Below are positions 51,029-64,000 of a DNA stretch of 64,000 bases, piece by piece. The notes below the pieces were generated by a model. That model had not been told where the DNA came from and did no database searches. It was given only the letters and a program-made list of their open reading frames with translations. The stretch is from Marinobacterium aestuarii. Lineage in GTDB: Bacteria > Pseudomonadota > Gammaproteobacteria > Pseudomonadales > Balneatricaceae. Each line of letters opens with the position of its first letter. The stretch's first letter is position 1. The translations under genes and the position numbers were made by a program. The stretch is taken from assembly GCF_001651805.1 (NCBI RefSeq), contig NZ_CP015839.1:4836001-4900000 (forward strand), written 5' to 3'.

Positions 51029-51403
51029 TTAAGATTTAGGACGCTTGGTTCCGTACTTCGAACGACCCTGTCTACGGTCGTTGACGCCGGAGCAGTCCAG
51101 AGCACCACGTACAGTGTGGTAACGCACACCTGGCAAGTCTTTTACACGGCCGCCGCGAATCAGTACGACAGAGTGTTCCTGCAGGTTGTGGCCTTCACCA
51201 CCGATGTAGGACGTCACTTCAAAACCGTTCGTCAGACGCACACGGCAAACTTTGCGCAGCGCTGAGTTAGGTTTCTTCGGTGTAGTGGTGTATACACGAG
51301 TACATACGCCACGACGCTGAGGACAAGCCTGCAGAGCAGGAACGTCGCTTTTTTCAACAGCGCGTTTGCGTGGCGAACGCACCAGCTGGTTGATAGTTGC
51401 CAT
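51029..51403 (-). CDS. rpsL: 30S ribosomal protein S12
   Basis: S12 monitors decoding. The 124 residues contain [20 protein letters not shown] and [20 protein letters not shown], with lysines at the two positions whose change gives streptomycin resistance, so the gene has the sensitive sequence. It heads the str operon and has its own predicted promoter. Confidence 0.99.
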   Translation of the reverse strand: MATINQLVRSPRKRAVEKSDVPALQACPQRRGVCTRVYTTTPKKPNSALRKVCRVRLTNGFEVTSYIGGEGHNLQEHSVVLIRGGRVKDLPGVRYHTVRGALDCSGVNDRRQGRSKYGTKRPKS

Positions 51404-51523
51404 TAAGCAAACTCCACGTTTTCACGTATTAATGGATAAACACCAAAAAGCCGGAGCCATATGTCGGTGCAAAATGCACAAAGCGCCCTGCTCGACAGCT
51501 GGTCCCAGCACAAGGGGGCCGGA

Positions 51524-51553
51524 ATTTTAATCAATTCCGACCCCTATAGTCAA
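51524..51553 (-). promoter_or_regulatory. Predicted promoter of the str operon
   Basis: Read leftward, TTGACT (51,548-51,553) and TAAAAT (51,524-51,529) are 18 bp apart, just past the rpoC stop. The leader of about 115 nt includes the perfect hairpin GTGCA-TTT-TGCAC (51,467-51,479). Confidence 0.7.
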
Positions 51554-51567
51554 TTACTGACCAAAAA

Positions 51568-54500
51568 TTACTCAGAATCCGACAACGAAGCGTTCAGTGC
51601 TTCGGTCAGTGCCTGTTGCACTTCTTCCGCACTCACGGTCGCTGTACCCGGTTGAGCCTGGGCAGCACGCTTCTTGCGCTTGCGCTCGCGGTGATACGCC
51701 AGACCTGTACCGGCCGGAATCAATCGGCCAACAACAACGTTTTCTTTCAGACCACGCAGGTAGTCTTTCTTGCCTGTTACCGCACCTTCAGTCAGTACGC
51801 GGGTTGTCTCCTGGAAGGAGGCCGCGGAGATGAAGGATTCGGTTGCCAGTGATGCCTTGGTGATACCCAGCAGCACTCGCTCGAACTTAGCCGGAATCTT
51901 GCCTGCAGCTTCCAGCGCGGCGTTTTCTTCTGCCACAGCGCTGAACTCAACCTGCTCACCCGGAATAAAGGTGGAATCACCGGAGGTAACGATTTCGACC
52001 TTGCGCAGCATCTGGCGAACAATAACCTCGATGTGCTTGTCGTTGATCAGTACGCCCTGCAGACGGTAAACGTCCTGGATCTCGGCCACAATGTACTTGG
52101 CCAGCTCGCCGACGCCCAGAATGCGCAGAATGTCGTGCGGGTTCGACGGACCATCGGAGATGACCTCACCCGTTTCAACCTGCTCGCCCTCGAAGACGTT
52201 CAGGTTACGCCACTTCTGCATCATGATTTCGAACGGATCGCCATTAGGCGGCGTCAGCAGTATGCGACGCTTGCCCTTGGTTTCCTTGCCGAAGGTCATG
52301 ACACCGGAGATTTCCGCGAGGATCGCAGATTCCTTCGGCTTGCGCGCCTCGAACAGGTCGGCAACGCGCGGCAGACCACCGGTGATGTCCTTGTTGACAC
52401 TGCCTTCCTGCGGAATACGTGCCAGTACATCACCGACAGCTACTTCAGCGCCGTCAGCCAGGTTAAGAATCGCCTTGGGCGGCAGCAGGTACTGCACCGG
52501 AGAATCGGTACCCGGGTGCATCATGTCGCTGCCGTCGCTATTGATCAGCTTGATCATGGGACGAATGTCCTTGCCGGCCTGCGGACGGTCCTTGGCTTCC
52601 AGTACGTCGATGGAAGACAGACCTGTCAGCTCGTCCTGCTGGCGCTTGACGGTAACACCGTCGTCCATGCCGTGGAACTGCAGACGACCCGCGCCTTCAG
52701 TGATGATCGGATGCGTATGCGGATCCCAGTTGGCGACGATGTCGCCCGGATTCACCATGGCACCTTCCTTCACCTTGATCACGGCACCGTACGGCAGCTT
52801 GTAGCGCTCACGCTCACGGCCGTGCTCGTCGGTCACACCCAGCTCACCGGAACGCGATGTAGCGACCAGCTTGCCATCCAGACGTTCTACGAACTTCAGG
52901 TTATGCAGACGAACTTCGCCGCCGTTCTTCACCTGAATGCTATCAACAGCCGCCGCCCTGGAAGCCGCACCACCGATGTGGAAGGTACGCATGGTGAGCT
53001 GGGTACCCGGCTCACCGATAGACTGAGCAGCGATTACACCAATGGCTTCACCGCGGTTAACCAGATGTCCGCGACCCAGGTCACGACCATAGCAGGCAGA
53101 ACAGATGCCGTGGGTTTCGTTACAGGTAATGGCGGAGCGCACCACGATCTCGTCGATTGAGGAATAACGCTCGTCATTCTCCAGACGATGTACCCAGGCT
53201 TCGTCGATCAGAGTGCCGGCGTCGATCAGCACATCCTTGCCGGACGGATCCAGGATATCGTTGGCAACGACACGACCCAGCACACGATCGCCCAGACGTA
53301 CGACTACGTCGCCGCCTTCGATCAGCGGCGTCAGCAGCAGGCCGTTTTCGGTGCCGCAGTCTTCGTTGGTGATAACCAGATCCTGGGCGACGTCGACCAG
53401 ACGACGTGTCAGGTAACCGGAGTTCGCCGTTTTCAGTGCCGTATCCGCCAGACCCTTACGTGCGCCGTGGGTCGAGATGAAGTACTGCAGTACGTTCAGA
53501 CCTTCACGGAAGTTCGCGGTGATAGGCGTTTCGATGATGGAGCCATCCGGCTTCGCCATCAGACCACGCATACCCGCCAACTGACGGATCTGAGCGGCGC
53601 TGCCTCGAGCACCGGAGTCGGCCATCATGTAGACAGAGTTAAAGGATTCCTGAATCAGGTCCTTGCCTTCGCTGTCCTTGACGATCTCACCGTCGGCATC
53701 CAGTACCGGCTCGGTGCGCAGGTTATCCATCATCCGCTTGGCCAGCACTTCGTTCGCACGGGACCAGATGTCGATAACCTTGTTGTACTTCTCGCCCTGG
53801 GTTACCAGACCGTCGGAGAACTGACGCTCGATTTCTTTAACTTCATTCTCGGCATCGTCGATAATCCGACCTTTTTCATCCGGAATAACGAAGTCATTCA
53901 CACCGATAGAGGAACCGGACACAGTCGCCTGACGGAAACCGGTGTACATCAGCTGATCGGCAAAGATAACGGTATCTTTCAGACCACAGCGACGGTACGC
54001 CTCGTTCAGCAGACGCGAGATCGCCTTCTTCTTCATCGACTGGTTAACCAGCGAGAACGGCAGACCCTTGGGCACGATGGCGAACAGCAAGGCACGACCA
54101 ACGGTGGTCTCCTTGATCTCTGTGCGCTCTTCGACGTTGCCTTCGATGTCGTTGATAACTTCGTGGATACGTACTTTGACGCGGGCCTGCAGGTCAACCT
54201 GCTTGGCACCGTGGGCACGGGCCACTTCTTCAATGTCCGCGAAGGCCATGCCTTCACCCAGAGCGTTAACGCGCTCACGGGTCATCCAGTACAGACCCAG
54301 TACCACGTCCTGGGACGGTACTATGATCGGCTCGCCGTTGGCGGGCGACAGGATGTTGTTGGTGGACATCATAAGCGCACGGGCTTCCAGCTGCGCCTCG
54401 ATGGTCAGCGGTACGTGTACCGCCATCTGGTCACCGTCAAAGTCGGCGTTGTAGGCAGCACAGACCAGCGGATGCAGCTGGATGGCCTTGCCTTCGATCA

Positions 54501-55821
54501 GAACCGGCTCAAACGCCTGGATACCCAGACGGTGAAGTGTCGGTGCACGGTTCAGCAGGACTGGATGTTCGCGGATAACTTCGTCCAGGATATCCCAGAC
54601 CAGCGGCTCTTCGCGCTCGACCATCTTCTTGGCAGCCTTGATGGTGGTGGCATAGCCACGCAGCTCAAGCTTGGAGAAGATGAACGGTTTGAACAGTTCC
54701 AGCGCCATTTTCTTCGGCAGACCGCACTGGTGCAGGCGCAGGTACGGCCCGACCACGATAACGGAACGGCCGGAGTAGTCGACACGCTTGCCCAGAAGGT
54801 TCTGACGGAAACGACCCTGCTTGCCCTTGATCATGTCGGCCAGGGATTTCAGCGGGCGCTTGTTGGAACCTGTGATGGCACGACCGCGACGGCCGTTATC
54901 CAGCAGCGCATCGACCGCTTCCTGCAGCATGCGCTTCTCGTTGCGCACGATGATATCAGGCGCGTTGAGGTCCAGCAGACGCTTCAGACGGTTGTTGCGG
55001 TTGATCACGCGACGGTACAGATCGTTCAGATCCGAGGTCGCGAAACGGCCGCCATCCAGCGGTACCAGCGGACGCAGGTCCGGCGGCAGCACGGGCAGCA
55101 CACTCATGATCATCCAGGCCGGGTTGTTGCCCGACTTGTAGAAGGATTCCATCAGCTTGAGGCGCTTGGACAGCTTCTTGATCTTGGTTTCCGAGTTGGT
55201 CGCCGGGATCTCTTCGCGCAGCTGCTGGATGGTTTCTTCCAGGTTAATGGACAGCAGCAGTTCCTGTACGGCTTCGGCACCCATGCGGGCATCGAAATCG
55301 TCACCGAATTCTTCCAGCGCTTCGAAATACTGCTCATCATTCATCAGCTGGCCACGCTCAAGCGTGGTCATGCCCGGATCGATAACAACGAAGGACTCAA
55401 AGTACAGCACGCGCTCGATATCGCGCAGCGTCATGTCCATCATCAGGCCGATACGGGACGGCAAGGATTTCAGGAACCAGATGTGCGCAACCGGGCTCGC
55501 CAGTTCGATATGACCCATGCGGTCACGGCGCACCTTGGCCAGGGTGACTTCAACGCCACATTTTTCGCAGATCACACCGCGGTGCTTCATGCGCTTGTAC
55601 TTGCCACACAGGCACTCGTAGTCCTTTACCGGGCCAAAGATCTTGGCGCAGAAAAGGCCTTCGCGCTCGGGCTTGAAGGTACGGTAGTTGATCGTTTCCG
55701 GCTTTTTCACTTCACCGAATGACCAAGAGCGGATCATTTCCGGTGAAGCCAGGGAGATCTTGATCGAGTCAAACTCGTCAGACTGTCCCTGGGACTTCAG
55801 CAGATTCAGCAAATCTTTCAT
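51568..55821 (-). CDS. rpoC: RNA polymerase beta' subunit
   Basis: The 1417-residue subunit carries the catalytic [12 protein letters not shown] loop (three Asp bind Mg), the N-terminal zinc ribbon [20 protein letters not shown], the second zinc site with [16 protein letters not shown] and the trigger-loop region. The ATG at 55,821 begins [19 protein letters not shown], the conserved N-terminus; the frame is open to 55,872 but that part is not conserved. It is 67 bp after rpoB. Confidence 0.99.
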   Translation of the reverse strand: MKDLLNLLKSQGQSDEFDSIKISLASPEMIRSWSFGEVKKPETINYRTFKPEREGLFCAKIFGPVKDYECLCGKYKRMKHRGVICEKCGVEVTLAKVRRDRMGHIELASPVAHIWFLKSLPSRIGLMMDMTLRDIERVLYFESFVVIDPGMTTLERGQLMNDEQYFEALEEFGDDFDARMGAEAVQELLLSINLEETIQQLREEIPATNSETKIKKLSKRLKLMESFYKSGNNPAWMIMSVLPVLPPDLRPLVPLDGGRFATSDLNDLYRRVINRNNRLKRLLDLNAPDIIVRNEKRMLQEAVDALLDNGRRGRAITGSNKRPLKSLADMIKGKQGRFRQNLLGKRVDYSGRSVIVVGPYLRLHQCGLPKKMALELFKPFIFSKLELRGYATTIKAAKKMVEREEPLVWDILDEVIREHPVLLNRAPTLHRLGIQAFEPVLIEGKAIQLHPLVCAAYNADFDGDQMAVHVPLTIEAQLEARALMMSTNNILSPANGEPIIVPSQDVVLGLYWMTRERVNALGEGMAFADIEEVARAHGAKQVDLQARVKVRIHEVINDIEGNVEERTEIKETTVGRALLFAIVPKGLPFSLVNQSMKKKAISRLLNEAYRRCGLKDTVIFADQLMYTGFRQATVSGSSIGVNDFVIPDEKGRIIDDAENEVKEIERQFSDGLVTQGEKYNKVIDIWSRANEVLAKRMMDNLRTEPVLDADGEIVKDSEGKDLIQESFNSVYMMADSGARGSAAQIRQLAGMRGLMAKPDGSIIETPITANFREGLNVLQYFISTHGARKGLADTALKTANSGYLTRRLVDVAQDLVITNEDCGTENGLLLTPLIEGGDVVVRLGDRVLGRVVANDILDPSGKDVLIDAGTLIDEAWVHRLENDERYSSIDEIVVRSAITCNETHGICSACYGRDLGRGHLVNRGEAIGVIAAQSIGEPGTQLTMRTFHIGGAASRAAAVDSIQVKNGGEVRLHNLKFVERLDGKLVATSRSGELGVTDEHGRERERYKLPYGAVIKVKEGAMVNPGDIVANWDPHTHPIITEGAGRLQFHGMDDGVTVKRQQDELTGLSSIDVLEAKDRPQAGKDIRPMIKLINSDGSDMMHPGTDSPVQYLLPPKAILNLADGAEVAVGDVLARIPQEGSVNKDITGGLPRVADLFEARKPKESAILAEISGVMTFGKETKGKRRILLTPPNGDPFEIMMQKWRNLNVFEGEQVETGEVISDGPSNPHDILRILGVGELAKYIVAEIQDVYRLQGVLINDKHIEVIVRQMLRKVEIVTSGDSTFIPGEQVEFSAVAEENAALEAAGKIPAKFERVLLGITKASLATESFISAASFQETTRVLTEGAVTGKKDYLRGLKENVVVGRLIPAGTGLAYHRERKRKKRAAQAQPGTATVSAEEVQQALTEALNASLSDSE

Positions 55822-55888
55822 GTTCGGTGGCCCCTCGCGGAGTAGTGGGCAGACGCGCGCAGCGCCCGCCACGTGATTGTGTTAATCC

Positions 55889-59989
<4,101 letters not shown>

Positions 59990-60085
59990 CAGTGTTCCCC
60001 AGCATGTGCACCAAGTTGCGAACCAGCCCAGAAGGGGACCTTCCAGTCTGTATCACCGTCATTTATTTGCTGTCTATAAATAACG

Positions 60086-60116
60086 GAAAAAGGCCGGTGG
60101 CGATTCGCCACCAGCC
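60086..60116 (-). terminator. Attenuator between rplL and rpoB
   Basis: On the minus strand GGCTGGTGGCG-AAT-CGCCACCGGCC forms an 11-bp stem with one G-U and is followed by TTTTT. It lies about 45 bp after the rplL stop and 100 bp before rpoB. In E. coli a partial terminator at this place sets the ratio of L7/L12 to polymerase; the same role is likely. Confidence 0.85.
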
Positions 60117-60162
60117 ATAGCACTTTGAACAGCGTTCAGCCGCTCTGAATGCATAGACGCTA

Positions 60163-60534
60163 TTACTTGAGCTCTGCAGTGGCGCCAGCTTCTTCCAGCG
60201 CTTTCTTCAGCGCTTCAGCGTCGTCCTTGTTCAAGCCTTCCTTAACGGTAGAAGGAGCGGTATCAACCACTTCTTTGGCTTCTTTCAGGCCCAGGCCTGT
60301 AGCAGCACGAACAGCCTTGATGACGTTAACTTTCTTGTCGCCAACAGCGGTCAGAACAACGTCAAATTCAGTCTGTTCTTCAACAGCGGCAGCAGCATCG
60401 CCAGCTGGGCCAGCCATAACGGCAGCTGCAGCAGATACGCCGAACTTTTCTTCCATGGCGGAAATCAGTTCAACAACGTCCATTACAGACATTTCAGCGA
60501 TGGTGTTGAGGATATCTTCTTTAGTCAGAGACAT
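60163..60534 (-). CDS. rplL: 50S ribosomal protein L7/L12
   Basis: The 123-residue stalk protein has an N-terminal dimerisation domain ([23 protein letters not shown]), an Ala-rich hinge and the C-terminal domain with [20 protein letters not shown], which recruits translation factors. It is present in several copies per ribosome, hence the attenuator after it. Confidence 0.99.
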   Translation of the reverse strand: MSLTKEDILNTIAEMSVMDVVELISAMEEKFGVSAAAAVMAGPAGDAAAAVEEQTEFDVVLTAVGDKKVNVIKAVRAATGLGLKEAKEVVDTAPSTVKEGLNKDDAEALKKALEEAGATAELK

Positions 60535-60598
60535 GATTCAGTTCCTGAAAATCTGGAGCGATTGCTCGTAAAATCGGTTAACAAAGCAGCTGAGAAAC

Positions 60599-61093
60599 TC
60601 AGGCAGCTTCCTGTTCTTTCTGCTCGCGTACGGCGGCGATGGTACGTACCAGCTTGCCGGCTGCGGCTTCTTTCATGCAGCTCATCAGCTTGGCAAGGGC
60701 TTCATCGTATGTCGGCAAGCTTGCCAGCATCGCGATGTCTACCTTGTTGCCTTCAAAGGCAGCAGCCTTCAGCTCGAACTTGTCATTGCCCTTGGCGAAC
60801 TCACGCAGAATGCGCGCACCGGCACCCGGGTGTTCGTTTGAGAATGCAATGATAGTCGGGCCAACGAAAGTGTCTGCGAGACACTCATAAGCTGTACCTT
60901 CGATCGCACGGCGGGCCAGGGTGTTACGCACAACCTTCAGCCATACGCCATTGTCACGAGCCAGCTGGCGAAGCTCTGTCATCTTTCCAACGGTAACACC
61001 GCGGGAATCGGCCACGACGGCCGACAGAGCATTCTGAGCAGCTAGCTGGACATCGGCAACGATCGCCTTTTTGTCTTCTAGTCCTAATGCCAC
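60599..61093 (-). CDS. rplJ: 50S ribosomal protein L10
   Basis: L10 anchors the L7/L12 stalk. The 164 residues start [19 protein letters not shown] and include [21 protein letters not shown] and [15 protein letters not shown]. With L7/L12 it represses its own operon through the leader at 61,110-61,300. Confidence 0.98.
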   Translation of the reverse strand: MALGLEDKKAIVADVQLAAQNALSAVVADSRGVTVGKMTELRQLARDNGVWLKVVRNTLARRAIEGTAYECLADTFVGPTIIAFSNEHPGAGARILREFAKGNDKFELKAAAFEGNKVDIAMLASLPTYDEALAKLMSCMKEAAAGKLVRTIAAVREQKEQEAA

Positions 61094-61109
61094 GATAAAC
61101 TCCTGGATT

Positions 61110-61300
61110 GAGTCTTTCGACTGTTTACCAACAACCGGGATCTGTCATGCAGAACCCGGCTTGAGCACGGTGGTTTTATAGATCCAAGGTTTGAATCTCA
61201 CCGTCTGCGCAGGCCGGCAAACCATTAAGGTATATCCTTGCACCGACAACTGACTGGTGCAGGTCATACCACCTGCGGTCTTTGACGGCCTTCGTATCTG
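61110..61300 (-). ncRNA. L10 leader region of the rplJL mRNA
   Basis: The 252-bp gap between rplA and rplJ carries several inverted repeats where gammaproteobacteria have the L10 leader. Seen here: CCGGG-T-TCTG / CAGA-T-CCCGG (61,135-61,159), TGCACC / GGTGCA (61,239-61,261) and GCAGGT / ACCTGC (61,259-61,276). The last two share three bases and so exclude each other. Exact limits are uncertain. Confidence 0.65.
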
Positions 61301-61345
61301 TTTACCAGGTCACGAAGACCCTCAAAAAACCTTTCAAGGGGTGAC

Positions 61346-62041
61346 TTAAACGCTCAGGGAAGCCTGATCGATAGTCAGACCCGGGCCCATGGTAGTGGAC
61401 AGGGTCACTTTCTTCACATAGATGCCTTTGGAAGAAGCTGGCTTCAGCTTTTTCAGGTCGGCGATCAGTGCTTCGATGTTTTCTTTCACGGAACCGGATG
61501 CGAAGTCAGCCTGACCTACGCCCGCGTGAATGATGCCGTTCTTGTCAGTACGGAAACGTACCTGACCAGCCTTGGCATTTTTAACAGCCGTAGCGACGTC
61601 CATGGTTACAGTGCCAACCTTAGGGTTAGGCATCAGACCACGCGGGCCAAGGATCTGACCCAGCTGACCGACAACACGCATGGCATCAGGCGTAGCGATA
61701 ACAACACCGAAGTCCAGGTTACCGGCCTTGATGGAATCAGCCAGATCTTCAAAACCTACGATGTCAGCGCCGGCAGCCTTGGCTTTCTCGGCATTTTCGC
61801 CCTGGGCGAAAACAGCAACACGTACAGTCTTGCCAGTGCCGTGTGGCAGTACGGTGGAACCACGTACAACCTGGTCGGACTTACGTGGATCAACACCCAG
61901 GTTGATAGCAACGTCTACAGACTCTTTGAACTTCACAGTGGAGAGTTCAGTCAGCAGAGCGACGGCTTCGTCGATTGCGTACAGCTTGGTCGCTACGACT
62001 TTTGCGTTGATTGCTTTCTGACGCTTGGACAGATTAGCCAT
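61346..62041 (-). CDS. rplA: 50S ribosomal protein L1
   Basis: L1 moves deacylated tRNA out of the E site. The 231 residues begin [14 protein letters not shown] and include [22 protein letters not shown]-like sequence and [11 protein letters not shown]-type [16 protein letters not shown]. Its ATG shares one base with the rplK stop (TAATG), implying coupling. L1 represses rplKA in E. coli. Confidence 0.99.
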   Translation of the reverse strand: MANLSKRQKAINAKVVATKLYAIDEAVALLTELSTVKFKESVDVAINLGVDPRKSDQVVRGSTVLPHGTGKTVRVAVFAQGENAEKAKAAGADIVGFEDLADSIKAGNLDFGVVIATPDAMRVVGQLGQILGPRGLMPNPKVGTVTMDVATAVKNAKAGQVRFRTDKNGIIHAGVGQADFASGSVKENIEALIADLKKLKPASSKGIYVKKVTLSTTMGPGLTIDQASLSV

Positions 62042-62475
62042 TATTCATCACCCTCTACTACAAGACCCATGCTGCGCGCAGAGCCCGCGATGGTGCGAAC
62101 AGCTGCATCCATGTCACCGGCAGTCAGATCCGGCATTTTGATGGTCGCAATCTCTTCCAGCTGAGCACGCGTCACGCTACCGACTTTCTCGGTGTTCGGA
62201 CGGCTGGAACCGCTCTTCAGGCCCGCTGCTTTTTTCAGCAGAATGGCCGCCGGAGGCGTCTTGGTAATAAAGGTAAAGCTGCGGTCGCTGTAGACTGTGA
62301 TAACAACAGGAGTCGGCAGACCTGGCTCAATGCCCTGGGTCGCGGCGTTGAACGCCTTGCAGAATTCCATGATGTTAACGCCGTGCTGACCCAGCGCAGG
62401 ACCGACTGGCGGACTTGGGTTAGCCTGACCAGCTTTTACCTGCAGCTTGATATAAGCATTAATTTTCTTAGCCAT
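62041..62475 (-). CDS. rplK: 50S ribosomal protein L11
   Basis: L11 is part of the GTPase centre and needed for RelA activation. The 144 residues contain [20 protein letters not shown] and [19 protein letters not shown], with the thiostrepton-region prolines. GGAG precedes the ATG. Confidence 0.99.
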   Translation of the reverse strand: MAKKINAYIKLQVKAGQANPSPPVGPALGQHGVNIMEFCKAFNAATQGIEPGLPTPVVITVYSDRSFTFITKTPPAAILLKKAAGLKSGSSRPNTEKVGSVTRAQLEEIATIKMPDLTAGDMDAAVRTIAGSARSMGLVVEGDE

Positions 62476-62533
62476 TAAGCTACTCCTTCAGGGTTCAAAC
62501 GCCTTGCGGCTCCCCATTCTCGACAATGGAAAG

Positions 62534-62559
62534 CCCCGGCTGCGTAAACGCAACCAGGG
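62534..62559 (-). other. Hairpin between nusG and rplK
   Basis: On the minus strand CCCTGGTTGCG-TTTA-CGCAGCCGGGG forms an 11-bp stem with two G-U pairs. Only a weak T stretch follows (CTTTCC), so it may be a partial terminator or part of the L1-controlled leader. Confidence 0.45.
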
Positions 62560-62583
62560 CAATCCGAATTCAAAGGGGTTTGA

Positions 62584-63117
62584 TCAGGCCTTTTCGACCT
62601 GAGCAAATTCCAGCTCTACAGGTGTGGAGCGACCAAAGATCAGCACCGCCACATGGAGCCTGTTTTTCTCGTAGTTGACCTCTTCCACCACACCGTTAAA
62701 GTCGGCGAAGGGACCATCCACAACACGTACCATCTCGCCCGGCTCGAAGAGAGTCTTCGGCCGCGGCTTGTCGACACCACTCTCGACGCGACGCAGAATT
62801 TCCTGCGCCTCTTTCTCGGTGATGGGTGCCGGCTTGTCGGCGGTACCGCCGATAAAACCCAATACACGCGGCGTATTCTTGACCAGATGCCACGCCTCGT
62901 CTTCCATGTCTATCTGAACCAGCACGTAGCCCGGATAAAACTTGCGCTCAGACTTGCGCTTCTTGCCATCACGAATTTCGATGATTTCCTCGGTCGGAAC
63001 CAGGATGTCACCGAACTTCTCCTGCATGTTGTAAAGCTCAACCCGCTCTTTCAGCGAGTTCATTACACGCTTCTCGTAACCGGAGTACGCATGGACGACA
63101 TACCAACGCATTGCCAT
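62584..63117 (-). CDS. nusG: Transcription termination/antitermination factor NusG
   Basis: NusG binds RNA polymerase through its N-terminal domain (residues 1-120, [20 protein letters not shown]) and Rho or S10 through its KOW domain ([22 protein letters not shown]). The 177-residue length is normal. It lies 12 bp after secE and is cotranscribed with it. Confidence 0.98.
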   Translation of the reverse strand: MAMRWYVVHAYSGYEKRVMNSLKERVELYNMQEKFGDILVPTEEIIEIRDGKKRKSERKFYPGYVLVQIDMEDEAWHLVKNTPRVLGFIGGTADKPAPITEKEAQEILRRVESGVDKPRPKTLFEPGEMVRVVDGPFADFNGVVEEVNYEKNRLHVAVLIFGRSTPVELEFAQVEKA

Positions 63118-63129
63118 ACAAAAAACTCC

Positions 63130-63498
63130 TTAACCGATTACACCAGACACAAACCAACCCAGAAGCGAATCCAGACCCCACAACAGGAGCCCAACAATCA
63201 GCACCACTACAACAACCATCAGAGTCGTCTGCAGGGTTTCCTGTCGCGTCGGCCAGACCACCTTGCGGATTTCGGTCTTGGCTTCCTTGAACAGGTTAAA
63301 AAACGATCTTCCCTTTGCAGTGTTTAACGCCACAAATCCAGCCAGCAAAGCCAGAACTATCAGCGCAACAGCGCGATAGAACAGTGACTGATCGGAAAAC
63401 ATGGAGTTCCCAACCACACCCGCCGCTACCACCAGGACAACGACAAGCCATTTAAGGCCATCGAATTTTGATTCCACAGGGACTGCTTTAGAGATCAC
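63130..63498 (-). CDS. secE: Preprotein translocase subunit SecE
   Basis: SecE clamps SecY. The 122-residue protein has three membrane segments (about 17-35, 42-60 and 95-115), as in enteric bacteria, and the conserved cytoplasmic stretch EIRKVVWPTRQETLQTT before the last segment. Confidence 0.96.
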   Translation of the reverse strand: MISKAVPVESKFDGLKWLVVVLVVAAGVVGNSMFSDQSLFYRAVALIVLALLAGFVALNTAKGRSFFNLFKEAKTEIRKVVWPTRQETLQTTLMVVVVVLIVGLLLWGLDSLLGWFVSGVIG

Positions 63499-63555
63499 TT
63501 TGTAGCCTCAGCTAAGATAAGCTTGCGCTAATTTGACGCCACTTCCGATTGAAAG

Positions 63556-63631
<76 letters not shown>

Positions 63632-63694
63632 ACTGCGTAATAGGGACGCGAATTATATGCCCGCCCCTACCACTTGGCAACACCTAATTTTCAA

Positions 63695-64000
63695 TTAGGC
63701 GATGATTTTCGCTACAACACCCGCACCAACGGTACGGCCGCCTTCGCGAATCGCGAAACGCAGGCCTTCTTCCATGGCGATCGGGTTGATCAGGGTAACG
63801 GACATCTGCACGTTGTCACCCGGCATTACCATCTCAACACCTTCCGGCAGCTCACAGGCGCCGGTGATGTCTGTGGTACGGAAGTAGAACTGTGGACGGT
63901 AGCCTTTGAAGAACGGAGTGTGACGTCCGCCTTCTTCTTTGCTCAGTACGTAGACTTCGCCTTCGAACTGAGTGTGCGGCTTGATAGAACCCGGCTTGCA
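63695..64000 (-). CDS. tuf: Elongation factor Tu (second copy, 3' end only)
   Basis: The last 101 codons and the stop of a second tuf gene are present; the 5' part lies beyond the window. Compared with 47,053-47,358, I count three base differences in 306, all silent. The gene lies directly upstream of tRNA-Trp, the tufA-like position in pseudomonad-type operons. Confidence 0.97.
   Translation of the reverse strand, partial: CKPGSIKPHTQFEGEVYVLSKEEGGRHTPFFKGYRPQFYFRTTDITGACELPEGVEMVMPGDNVQMSVTLINPIAMEEGLRFAIREGGRTVGAGVVAKIIA

Noticed and set aside
53188-55722. An 844-codon open frame antisense to rpoC
   Set aside because: It mirrors the codon pattern of rpoC, has no ribosome site or recognisable domain, and its composition is that of a complementary-strand shadow.

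Overview
The window is chromosomal DNA of a gammaproteobacterium, most likely a marine member of the Oceanospirillales / Marinobacterium type. Reasons: the gene order tufA - tRNA-Trp - secE - nusG - rplKAJL - rpoBC - rpsLG - fusA - tufB - S10 / spc / alpha operons - uvrA is the Pseudomonas/Oceanospirillales arrangement; EF-Tu is 407 residues; SecE has three membrane segments; and the accessory genes (urate and choline catabolism, TRAP transport) suit a marine heterotroph. The genus is an inference. I see no insertion sequences, phage genes or CRISPR arrays.

Bases 1-13,900 hold a purine-catabolism block. It starts with the tail of uraD (OHCU decarboxylase), then allantoicase (alc), ureidoglycolate lyase (allA), the membrane urate oxidase puuD with a C-terminal cytochrome c domain, a Tsx-like outer-membrane channel, an NCS2 (urate/xanthine type) permease and a TetR regulator. 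Next come a GlcG/HbpS-family protein and, divergently, gcl - hyi - glxR, which turn the glyoxylate released from ureidoglycolate into glycerate. Pyruvate kinase and a urea transporter follow. The route is therefore urate -> allantoate -> ureidoglycolate -> glyoxylate + urea -> tartronate semialdehyde -> glycerate. Glycerate kinase, which often lies between glxR and pyk, is absent here. Palindromes of the form TTGT-NN-ACAA lie before gcl and, less perfectly, before the permease.

Bases 13,900-18,600 hold a choline module: an unusually short BCCT-type transporter, betI, a haloacid-dehalogenase-like hydrolase and betA (choline dehydrogenase). Two near-identical BetI-type operators sit at its outer promoter regions. 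No betB is present.

Bases 18,600-32,900 hold ssb, a TRAP transporter (three genes) with a divergent LysR regulator, an operon for the branched-chain 2-oxoacid dehydrogenase E1-alpha, E1-beta and E2 (no E3) that also carries a Hanks-type Ser/Thr kinase, and uvrA. ssb and uvrA are usually close neighbours; about 10 kb of metabolic genes separates them here. The kinase in a BCKDH operon is the most interesting lead, because E1-alpha keeps the serine loop that is phosphorylated in the mitochondrial enzyme.

Bases 32,900-64,000 hold the transcription/translation superoperon, entirely on the minus strand: alpha (rpsM, rpsK, rpsD, rpoA, rplQ), spc (rplN to rpmJ with secY), S10 (rpsJ to rpsQ), str (rpsL, rpsG, fusA, tuf), rpoBC, rplJL, rplKA, nusG, secE, tRNA-Trp and the 3' end of a second tuf gene. 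Promoters, terminators and leader hairpins can be read between the units, including a strong terminator-like hairpin inside the spc operon (rplN/rplX) and an 11-bp inverted repeat flanking the alpha-operon promoter.
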